Assembly: GCF_030323025.1 (NCBI RefSeq)
Contig: NZ_CP097329.1
Span: 2,015,001 to 2,079,000 of the forward strand
Reading direction: 5' to 3'
DNA: 64,000 nt
Source: Pseudanabaena mucicola str. Chao 1806
Lineage (GTDB): Bacteria > Cyanobacteriota > Cyanobacteriia > Pseudanabaenales > Pseudanabaenaceae
Shown here: positions 35,463 through 43,048 of the stretch, piece by piece
Position numbering within the stretch: the stretch's first letter is position 1
Layout: each line of letters opens with the position of its first letter
Program-made: the position numbers and the translations under genes
The notes under the pieces: model-generated
The model's input: only the letters and a program-made list of their open reading frames with translations
Databases searched by the model: none
What the model was told of the DNA's origin: nothing

Positions 35463-35565
35463 AGCGGTAATCTCCTTCAGAGCCAATGATATTAAAAATA
35501 AATTACAAAAACAAAACTCAGTCTGAAATATTTACAGTCTGGGAAAGTTAATTGTCATAAGCGTT

Positions 35566-35605
35566 GGCGGCGAGATAGGAGCTAAAGCTACCTACCGCCG
35601 CCGCC
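35566..35605 (-). promoter_or_regulatory. Intercistronic hairpin between apcB and apcC
   Basis: The stem pairs GGCGGC with GCCGCC and then TAGG-AGC with GCT-CCTA around a small loop. In apc operons such hairpins separate the abundant apcAB message from apcABC or stabilise the upstream mRNA; that use here is inferred. Confidence 0.5.
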
Positions 35606-35671
35606 TTGTAAATATTAATTAATTTAGAAATTAAATTAATAAATAAATAGCAACAAACGCTATATCAGCAA

Positions 35672-36160
35672 TTAGCTCAAACCAGAGCTGATGTAATCAA
35701 GGTAGATACCCAATTCCTTACCAGCGTCAGAACCAATGATGCTAGCAGCAACTTCCTTGATCGCTTGGATTGCTTGAATAGTTGAAACTACAGGTACTCC
35801 GAGAGAGCTGTAGGTCTCTTTCAAACCGTTGAGTACGCGCTCATCAAGAATAGATGCATCACCAGCGAGCATGGCATAGGTTGCATAGCGAAGGTAGTAG
35901 TCGAGGTCGCGAATGCAAGCTGCATAACGACGAGTGGTGTACATGTTGCCACCGGGACGGGTAACATCAGAGTATAACAAGGACTTAGCAACAGCTTCCT
36001 TAACGATAGTTGCAGAGTTAGCAGCGATCGCTTGAGAAGCACGAACGCGAAGTTCACCAGTTGCGAAATAATTCTTTAGCTTTTCCAAAGAAGCTGCATC
36101 AAGGTACTTGCCTTGAACGTCGGCGGAGTTGATAACCGAGGTAATTGCGTCTTGTGCCAT
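35672..36160 (-). CDS. apcB: Allophycocyanin beta subunit
   Basis: The 162-residue phycobiliprotein [20 protein letters not shown] has the bilin-binding cysteine in [16 protein letters not shown] (about residue 82) and the methylated-asparagine region [11 protein letters not shown] (about 72). It pairs with ApcA to form trimers in the phycobilisome core that pass energy to chlorophyll. It follows apcA by 111 bases on the same strand. Confidence 0.97.
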   Translation of the reverse strand: MAQDAITSVINSADVQGKYLDAASLEKLKNYFATGELRVRASQAIAANSATIVKEAVAKSLLYSDVTRPGGNMYTTRRYAACIRDLDYYLRYATYAMLAGDASILDERVLNGLKETYSSLGVPVVSTIQAIQAIKEVAASIIGSDAGKELGIYLDYISSGLS

Positions 36161-36271
36161 TTTTATATATTTTTTTAGGTTTGCAATTAATTTTTGAATT
36201 TAGGAATTAAGAAATCCGAAATGTTTTAAAACTAGCTACATAATGCATGTCAAAACAGATCAAGAATCGTC

Positions 36272-36757
36272 TTACTGCAATGCACCGATTACATAGTCGA
36301 AGTAGTAGCCAGCTTCTGCTGCATCTTCCCCAGACAATAAAGCTGATGCTGCATTTTTCAGACCACGCACACCTTCGGAAACAGCACCGATAGGAGTACC
36401 GAGAGATCCGTACATTTCCTTAACGCCAACTAGACCAATTTCTTCGATTGGGGTTACATCACCAGATACAACTCCGTAAGTTACAAGGCGGAGGTAGTAG
36501 TCAAGGTCACGCAAGCAAGTTGCGGTTAGCTGTTCACCATATGCGTTTCCACCAGGAGAAACAACATCAGGACGCTTTTGGAAAAGTTGATCACCAGCTT
36601 GCTTAACAATGCGCTCGCGGGATTCGGTCAAAGTTTGGGCAATGCGAAGACGACGCTCACCAGAGGTTACAAAGCTCTTAATGCGATCTAGTTCACCAGG
36701 GCTGAGGTAACGTGCTTCAGCATCTGCATTCACGATGGACTTCGTGACTACGCTCAT
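36272..36757 (-). CDS. apcA: Allophycocyanin alpha subunit
   Basis: The 161-residue protein [20 protein letters not shown] has the bilin cysteine in [18 protein letters not shown] (about residue 81) and ends [12 protein letters not shown]. It is the first gene of the operon. About 250 bases upstream carry no gene and should include the strong apc promoter and a long leader; apcE is not adjacent. Confidence 0.97.
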   Translation of the reverse strand: MSVVTKSIVNADAEARYLSPGELDRIKSFVTSGERRLRIAQTLTESRERIVKQAGDQLFQKRPDVVSPGGNAYGEQLTATCLRDLDYYLRLVTYGVVSGDVTPIEEIGLVGVKEMYGSLGTPIGAVSEGVRGLKNAASALLSGEDAAEAGYYFDYVIGALQ

Positions 36758-37005
36758 TTAATTTTTTCTCCAATCAAAAATGTGAATAAAAACGATTGAT
36801 GTGATGCCGTACCATGCAGAAATCCTTTAGCTAAAGTAATCAAAGAAGATTACTAAAAGTTTAGAGGTGCTTCTGACATGGAGGGTTTCTTTGTCAAAGC
36901 AATGATTACCAAAACATTTTGAAGCATTGCGTTGTCCACAAGCTTTTCTTCATCACACTTCTTAACATTTGCTATGTTAACACTAGAGGTAAGAAACAGG
37001 ATCAA

Positions 37006-37368
37006 TTAACTTGTATGTATTGCTACAAAGAGGGTTGCGGCTCCACCAATGATCATTAAAGCTGTGGACATGAATTTTTTGGTTTTGAGGAAACGCATGA
37101 CAAAGATAATGACTAAGAGGGTGGTAATCGCTATACCAACAATTTTGCCCCATCCCTGACCTTGGGCAGTGACAATTCCTGATATCATTAGTTCAGCTAC
37201 ACTAAGGATGATTGAGAAGAGGGTTATTGTTCTCTTGCTTTTGGCTAAACTAATGAGATCACCCGTGATTACCATAATTCTGTAGACAATTAGAGCTATT
37301 GCATTGGGGGGGATTTTATATAAAAGCAGAAACGTAAATAAAAGATTGCAAAGCAATCCTTCATTCAC
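37006..37368 (-). CDS. Small multi-pass membrane protein, TMEM14-like
   Basis: The 120-residue protein shows three to four hydrophobic helices. The late segment QGQGWGKIVGIAITTLL followed by MRFLKTKKFMSTALMI resembles the TMEM14/FAX family (R-x-x-KTxKFMPxGLM). Relatives include chloroplast fatty-acid exporters, but function in cyanobacteria is not settled. The start is uncertain: M at 37368 adds a hydrophobic leader, and an internal ATG at 37275 would cut the first helix. A C7 homopolymer near 37310 could also hide a frameshift. Confidence 0.5.
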   Translation of the reverse strand: MNEGLLCNLLFTFLLLYKIPPNAIALIVYRIMVITGDLISLAKSKRTITLFSIILSVAELMISGIVTAQGQGWGKIVGIAITTLLVIIFVMRFLKTKKFMSTALMIIGGAATLFVAIHTS

Positions 37369-37411
37369 ATTAAAACTGATTTCTCCTCAAAGGGGAAATA
37401 ATCCAAAGGGT

Positions 37412-38374
37412 TTAAATTGGGAAGTAATCAGACATAAAACCTGCTATGCGGTTGATATAGGGGGCTGGATCAAGGGCTACCCAGCCATCGCCAGATAGAA
37501 CCATAATCTCAAAGTGTAAGTGGGGGCCTGTTGAGCGTCCTGTCGAGCCGACAGTCCCAATTTGTTGCCCCTGAACAACCTGCTGCCCTTGATAGACATA
37601 AATTGCTTCTAAATGGGCGTAGCGTGTGCCTGTGGAACCATGATCCAATTCGACGAGATTGCCATAGCCATCACCCCAACCTGCAAAATCAACCCTTCCT
37701 GCTTTGGCAGCAAGTACAGGAGTGCCAAAGGGTGCGCCAAGATCAATACCACTATGAAATGACCAAATAGCGGTAACAGGGTTCATACGCCAACCATAGT
37801 TAGAAGTTACGGGAACTAAGTAAGGCAAAGGATATCCCCCCGTTTGCATGATTACAGTGGGATTGCCTGAACCTCTAGAGGCGATCGCGGGATTGAAGGG
37901 AATAGGATCGGGTTTCCAGATTGCTCCAGGTACAAATACGACTTTGGGTCGACGTTGACAGCCATTGCGCTCAAATAATACGTCGGCGCGAATATTGTAT
38001 TTTTGGGCAACAGTAGTGTAGTTTTCCTCATTTTTGAATCGATAGGTCAAACCATCCATCGGTGGGATTGCTAGAGTTTGCCCCACTGTGACTTTGCCAC
38101 TACGAACTTCTGGGTTGAGTCCCATCAAGGTTGCAGTCTTGAGGTTATATTGCTTGGCGATCGCTTCTAGGGTTTCGCCCTGTTTCACTTTGTGTTGGGT
38201 AAGATCATCAAGGGTGGGCTTGCCACATAGCTCTTCTGCTTCTTTGGCGTTAGACTCATCTTCAGGAGTAGTAGGTTTGGATAACGTGGCAAAAGCTGGT
38301 AAGGCAAAGCAAATAGCGATCGCTAATATCAAAAATAAGGGTGAGAGCAGGGAGTTTTTCCGATAAGGCTTCAT
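37412..38374 (-). CDS. Secreted LysM and M23 peptidoglycan endopeptidase
   Basis: The 320-residue protein has a signal peptide (about 1-29), a LysM domain (about 60-105, KVKQGETLEAIAKQYNL), a weaker second LysM-like segment (about 110-150, YTTVAQKYNIRADVL), and an M23/LytM peptidase (about 195-310). Zinc ligands are seen in FHSGIDLG (His and Asp) and HLHFE. It cleaves cross-links in wall peptidoglycan or activates amidases, in the periplasm. The pair of cysteines near residues 50 and 139 may form a disulfide. Confidence 0.88.
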   Translation of the reverse strand: MKPYRKNSLLSPLFLILAIAICFALPAFATLSKPTTPEDESNAKEAEELCGKPTLDDLTQHKVKQGETLEAIAKQYNLKTATLMGLNPEVRSGKVTVGQTLAIPPMDGLTYRFKNEENYTTVAQKYNIRADVLFERNGCQRRPKVVFVPGAIWKPDPIPFNPAIASRGSGNPTVIMQTGGYPLPYLVPVTSNYGWRMNPVTAIWSFHSGIDLGAPFGTPVLAAKAGRVDFAGWGDGYGNLVELDHGSTGTRYAHLEAIYVYQGQQVVQGQQIGTVGSTGRSTGPHLHFEIMVLSGDGWVALDPAPYINRIAGFMSDYFPI

Positions 38375-38740
38375 GGGCTGTTAACTTGCGTTATTTAAGG
38401 GGGATGTTAATCGAGGAATGTGTGGGAGGTGATCGAGCGAGTTAGTGATTTAACAAAAAATGTAACAAAATATAAAGACCAACAAAAAGAATCTTTACAA
38501 TGTAAAGCATTAACACATTTTCGCAGTGAACGTTTTAGGATTAACACCACCAATTTGGTGATTTCTATAGTCTGCTTTAGCTGACTTTAGCTTTCAGCCA
38601 ATAACTTGAGTTATTAGCCATTTTGCGTATGTCCTATAAATGTCTAATGTAATCTGAACTCTATTTTTAAAATCCGCTTTAAGGTTAGGATCAGAGATGC
38701 AAAATACCTTTCAGATCACTAGATTTAATTCTCATAATTT
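38375..38740. other. Gene-free region
   Basis: It is upstream of two divergent genes, with A/T-rich stretches and no long hairpin. Nothing else is recognised. Confidence 0.3.
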
Positions 38741-39592
38741 ATGACAACTTCACTAGCTTCCGTTAGTAAAGAGCAACTCCAAACCTTCTTAGATATTGCT
38801 ACTGAGGCAGCTTGTGCGGGTGGTGCTGTACTTAGATCCTATCTCGGAAATCTCCAAGAGAAAGAAGTCGAAGAGAAACGTCCTGGGGATTTAGTAACGA
38901 TCGCTGATAAAGAATCAGAAGTAACTGTTCTCTCAATTTTGCAGCGCCACTTTCCTGATCATGGCATTTTGGCAGAAGAATCAGGTGTATTAGGAAATAC
39001 TGATAGTCAATATCTATGGGCGATCGATCCCCTCGATGGAACGACCAATTTTGCTCATCAATATCCATTCTCATCGGTATCAGTCGCCCTATTAATCGAT
39101 GGAGTTCCTTCCGTTGGCGCGATCTATGACCCCTTTCGCAATGAAATTTTTCGGGCTGCCACAGGTTTAGGAGCAAGCCGTAATCGTGTACCAATTCATG
39201 TTTCTAAAACTACAGAACTCAGTCGTAGTCTATTAGTAACAGGCTTTGCCTACGATCGCACCCTCGTTGAGGATAATAATTACGCAGAATTTTGCCATTT
39301 CACGCACCTCACCCAAGGCGTAAGGCGTGGTGGTTCCGCCGCGATGGACTTGGCTTATGTTGCCTGTGGTCGTTTAGATGGCTATTGGGAACGAGGTTTG
39401 TCTCTATGGGATTTGGCGGCTGGTGTGGTGGTGGTGCGCGAGGCTGGTGGCATAGTCACCGCCTATGATGGCAGCGAACATATTCCTAAGTCGGGAAGAT
39501 TGCTCGCAACTAATGGGCATTTACATCAGCAAATGATTGCTGAATTAGCCCTAATTAAGCCTTTACCTTTTAAGTTTCCCTTTGGTCGTTAG
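38741..39592 (+). CDS. Inositol-monophosphatase family protein
   Basis: The 283-residue, Mg-dependent phosphatase of the IMPase/SuhB superfamily shows EESG (about 80, metal), WAIDPLDGTTNFAH (about 95, metal-binding DxDGT) and LWDLAAGVVVVREAGG (about 220, metal Asp). Related cyanobacterial enzymes hydrolyse inositol-1-phosphate, and others act on histidinol phosphate or 3'-phosphoadenosine phosphates; the signature does not separate these. A start ATG preceded by CTCATAATTT has no strong SD. Confidence 0.85.
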   Translation: MTTSLASVSKEQLQTFLDIATEAACAGGAVLRSYLGNLQEKEVEEKRPGDLVTIADKESEVTVLSILQRHFPDHGILAEESGVLGNTDSQYLWAIDPLDGTTNFAHQYPFSSVSVALLIDGVPSVGAIYDPFRNEIFRAATGLGASRNRVPIHVSKTTELSRSLLVTGFAYDRTLVEDNNYAEFCHFTHLTQGVRRGGSAAMDLAYVACGRLDGYWERGLSLWDLAAGVVVVREAGGIVTAYDGSEHIPKSGRLLATNGHLHQQMIAELALIKPLPFKFPFGR

Positions 39593-39714
39593 TTTTAGTG
39601 CAAAGTGCTGTCATTAAACAAGAAAATTTCAGTATTTTTCAGTGATGTTTTGTTTCTATTATTTAGGGAAATCTAAGTGTTGACACTACCACGCAACCAA
39701 TACACTAAATTCTT

Positions 39715-40463
39715 ATGGTCTCAGCTACTTCAGGTGACGATAACAGCAGTCTCATACAAACAACTCTTGAATGGATTGCTAATGCAGGAATTAATGGTTT
39801 GGGAGTTTTGCCATCTGCGAAGCAGGTCGCTGAAGAACATTTGAGTAGGGCTGCCAGTGTTGAGGATGCCATTAATTCGATCATTGCTTGGAGAACAACC
39901 CATGCTGCTAGCACTGGTTTTATCACTGGATTAGGAGGTATTGCCGCAATGCCCGTTACTATTCCCGCAGGTTTACTTGCATCCTATGCCCTTGGAGCAA
40001 ATACGGCTGCCGCAGTTGCTTATCTTCGAGGGTATGACATTCACTCTGAACACGTAAGAACAATGGTTCTGTTATGTCTAATTGGCGAAGCTGGAGAAGA
40101 AATTCTTAAAAACGCTGGAATTGTAAGTAGCTAGGCATAAATAAAATAAAAACTGAAAAGATTGTTCCGCCCGCGTAGCGGGCGGAACAATTCCTGGTTT
40201 TAGGTTTTAATATGCTCATCTACTTAATCGGTACAAAAGTGTGTCAAAACCTCATCAAGAGAATACCTGGTAGGGTTCTCATTGAAATCAATAAGAAGAT
40301 TGGTTTTCGGCTAATCACTAAAGCTGGTGAAAAAGGCGTAGTAAATGTCATGAAAATGTTGCCTCTAGTTGGTGGGGTTGTTGGAGGCACTTTTGACGGC
40401 ATATTTGTGAATAGTTGTGGAAAGACTGCAAAAACTGTATTTGTCCAAGCGTCAGACAAATAA
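39715..40463 (+). pseudogene. EcsC-like gene split by a 99-bp miniature element
   Basis: The first part (39715-40134) codes 139 residues with SLIQTTLEWIANAG and AAMPVTIPAGLLASYALGAN, then stops inside the element. The second part (to 40463) codes GTKVCQNLIKRIPGRVLIEI, ITKAGEKGVVNVMKMLPLVG and a short tail, the usual C-terminal half of the EcsC family. Removing 40126-40224 plus one TA joins GGA ATT GTA to ATC GGT without shifting the frame and yields 215 residues. The gene was therefore intact before insertion. EcsC proteins are membrane-associated with no clear enzyme activity. Confidence 0.8.
40126..40224. repeat. Miniature element, family B (copy 2), inserted in an EcsC-like gene
   Basis: AGTAGCTAGGCATAA at the left, the GTTCCGCCCGC hairpin in the middle and CATCTACT at the right, with TA on both sides (40124-40125 and 40225-40226). 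Overall layout matches copy 1 at 16416-16515. The insertion supplies the premature stop codon of the upstream half-gene. Confidence 0.9.
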
Positions 40464-40612
40464 CTACCTCCTTGCAACGGAATGTTCGGAGCCACTAGCA
40501 TCTACGCCAACTTTTTTATGCAGAAACCCTGTTGATTTTCATTAGCCTTTGCCAAATGATTAATTGAGATAGGATGATGGATAATCGTTATGATATTTGA
40601 GGGGTTGACACC

Positions 40613-40975
40613 ATGACTTTTGAAGAAATGCAAGCGTTGATTTCGGATATGCTGGCAGTCCAAAGAGAATTGCAAGAAAGTCAGTTGCGATATCAAGAGA
40701 GTCAATTACGAGATCGCGAGGATACTAATCGAAATCGTGAAGATATTTTGCTTTTAATTGAACAAACTAAACAGTTGTCGGCAGTACAGAGAAGCATCCA
40801 AGAAGATCAAATTCGCGATCGCCAAGACATAGAACTAATGCTAGAAAATGCTAAAAAGCAGGAAAGATTAATTGATCGCTTGATTGGTTATAGTCTTTCC
40901 TATGAGTCCGACAAATTGGACTTAGAGCAAAGAATGACTGAGCTAGAACGTAAAAGGGCTGAAAGGGATAGATGA
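40613..40975 (+). CDS. Coiled-coil protein of unknown function
   Basis: The 120-residue protein has a short start (MTFEEMQALISDMLAVQREL) and then nearly continuous charged heptad-like helix with repeated Q-S/D-Q-L-R motifs, for example QESQLRYQESQLRDRED, and a basic end (RKRAERDR). No domain is recognised. The stop overlaps the start of the next small membrane-protein gene (ATGA), so they are probably co-translated. It resembles cyanobacterial coiled-coil proteins of unknown role. Confidence 0.7.
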   Translation: MTFEEMQALISDMLAVQRELQESQLRYQESQLRDREDTNRNREDILLLIEQTKQLSAVQRSIQEDQIRDRQDIELMLENAKKQERLIDRLIGYSLSYESDKLDLEQRMTELERKRAERDR

Positions 40976-41247
40976 GTAAGTCCTATCGATTCTTGTTATT
41001 GGTAATATTGGGTCTTGCGATCGCGGTGATTGGTAGTCACTTTTTGACCATAGTTTTGGCAATTTCCTTGATGTTGGTTACTTACGCGATGCCTCTGTTG
41101 ATTGTCTTAGCACTGCTAGTATTTAGGTAGAAATTGGTGTTAGGTGAAGGTAAACAAGAAGGGCGATCGCAAATAGAACCAATTAAGAGCGCTAAGCCTA
41201 AGAGTCACTTAGATATGGAACGGGAGCTAAATCGACTCAAACATTAG
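40972..41247 (+). pseudogene. Small membrane protein with an in-frame stop
   Basis: The frame MSKSYRFLLLVILGLAIAVI, then two hydrophobic helices ending LLIVLALLVFR, stops at TAG (41128-41130) after 52 residues. Reading through keeps the frame open to 41247 with a hydrophilic tail (KQEGRSQIEPIKSAKPKSH..., then ERELNRLKH). The tail has codons and composition like real coding sequence. A one-codon nonsense mutation in a 91-residue gene, or a genuine short protein followed by old coding DNA, are the two readings. Confidence 0.5.
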
Positions 41248-41293
41248 ATGGGGCAGATCCATAAAAAAGATAAGCTATAAACTTAGTTACAAG

Positions 41294-42295
41294 TCACATT
41301 CTCTGCATGAGGTAGCATAGGCAGTCTTGCCGCACGATCTCTGTATTAAGAGTGAGCATTGATGGCATTACAGATTTTTTGAGGATAATTTCACCATTTT
41401 CGATTTTAAAATAGCGATCGCTTTTTTCTGCACCATCCTCACCTAAAGCTGATAGATAGGCGCGATCAGTTTTGGCTTTGCCGAAGTTTGTCCCAATTGA
41501 TAGTTCACAAAAATTTAGACAGTCCATCTCCGCAGGAAAAGTAATGTCATCATTAGGACTATCATCAAAGCTGAAATTAATTTCTTCAGGGACTTTGACG
41601 ATCGCCACGGTGTGAAATAAATCAATATCAGAGATCAGCGAATCTGGCAGACTATCAAAGCTATCGAGATTGAGGCAAGTTTCCATGAATTCCAAGGCAT
41701 GGGCTGTACCATCGGGAACATCGGGCTGTCCACATTCCACGACTATCGAGGGGCAAAAATGCCCAAAAGCAAAGGATTGCACGGTTTTAGGGCTGGTGTA
41801 ATAAACGACTGTTTTGCCAAATAGTCTTGCCAGTTTCCGAAAATCTTTTTCTAAATGTGTAATGCAGCCATAATGCGGATTTCGACCTGTATTATTATGT
41901 ACATCGATGCTGGCAAATACCCCACGCGATCGCATTTCCGCGATTACCTGTTGTGCCATCTGATGTTCTGGAGAGTCCCCTGTTTGCCAAATGCGATTGT
42001 AGTCAGGTTGATTGGGTAAATGTCTGAGGCGATATCTTGCTGCTGAGATGTTACCAATAAATACTGATAGCGATCGCGGTAGACTTTTATCTTGATATTT
42101 ACGCAATAATTCACGGATCGCCAGCCAACTAGTAGTTTCATTACCATGGAGCAAAACTGAAACGAATAATGGTGGTTGGCGATCGCCTTCTAAATGAATT
42201 AGTGTGGGACGCTCAAGTATTTTGTAAAGTTGATCGGACTCAAGATCGAGTAAACCATCGGGCAAGCGATCATACACATCAAGCATGGCAAGCAA
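41294..42295 (-). CDS. M14-type peptidase / aspartoacylase-like zinc hydrolase
   Basis: The 333-residue protein carries HGNETT (about 50, zinc His and Glu) and DVHNNTG (about 128), followed by the conserved VVECGQP (about 190), as in the succinylglutamate desuccinylase/aspartoacylase branch of carboxypeptidase-like enzymes. The substrate is probably an N-acyl amino acid or small peptide. No neighbouring amino-acid catabolic gene supports one. M at 42295 or 42286 are alternative starts. Confidence 0.75.
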   Translation of the reverse strand: MLAMLDVYDRLPDGLLDLESDQLYKILERPTLIHLEGDRQPPLFVSVLLHGNETTSWLAIRELLRKYQDKSLPRSLSVFIGNISAARYRLRHLPNQPDYNRIWQTGDSPEHQMAQQVIAEMRSRGVFASIDVHNNTGRNPHYGCITHLEKDFRKLARLFGKTVVYYTSPKTVQSFAFGHFCPSIVVECGQPDVPDGTAHALEFMETCLNLDSFDSLPDSLISDIDLFHTVAIVKVPEEINFSFDDSPNDDITFPAEMDCLNFCELSIGTNFGKAKTDRAYLSALGEDGAEKSDRYFKIENGEIILKKSVMPSMLTLNTEIVRQDCLCYLMQRM

Positions 42296-42341
42296 AAATT
42301 AGAAAACACCCAAACTTATAGTAACCAGCATAAACGCAAAG

Positions 42342-42412
42342 GAGAGAGTTAGTGTTTAGCACTAACTCTCTCTGTAAAGCAATTGAGGAGCACCAAATGG
42401 CGCTCCTCAATT
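42342..42412 (-). terminator. Two hairpins downstream of psaC
   Basis: GAGAGAGTTAGTG with its complement (42342-42372), and AATTGAGGAGC with its complement (42381-42412). They lie 87 bases or more after psaC and upstream of the peptidase gene. Confidence 0.45.
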
Positions 42413-42498
42413 TAAATGCAGGATAAAAATAATTGCACTTAATAGAAAATAAACAAGAATCTTGCCAACTAAAATAATTAAAAAATGAATAATTAAGA

Positions 42499-42774
<276 letters not shown>

Positions 42775-42957
42775 CTATCTAGGTACGGGATGTTTAAAAC
42801 CAAGTTTATCGTAGTGGTTTACATTCAATGCTCAGATTGTGAGATAACTTAAAACAAATTAATATTTGAGGCAAAAATCAAGTTTTTAGATAGATTTCAT
42901 TTACTAGAGGCATTGACTAAATTAATCACACAACTTAGTAGGCAGTTGGAATTAAAT

Positions 42958-43042
42958 GTAGGATGGGTTAGCGATCGCGTAACCCATCATCTTTGCCAAA
43001 TATGACCAAATAGATGCGTTACGTTACACTAAAGCATCCTAC
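42958..43042. repeat. GTAGGATGGGTTA inverted repeat
   Basis: The ends GTAGGATG (42958-42965) and CATCCTAC (43035-43042) face each other, with an inner GATGGGTTAGC palindrome around GCGATCGC. It lies just after uvrA and may serve as its transcript end. Confidence 0.5.
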
Positions 43043-43048
43043 GAATAA

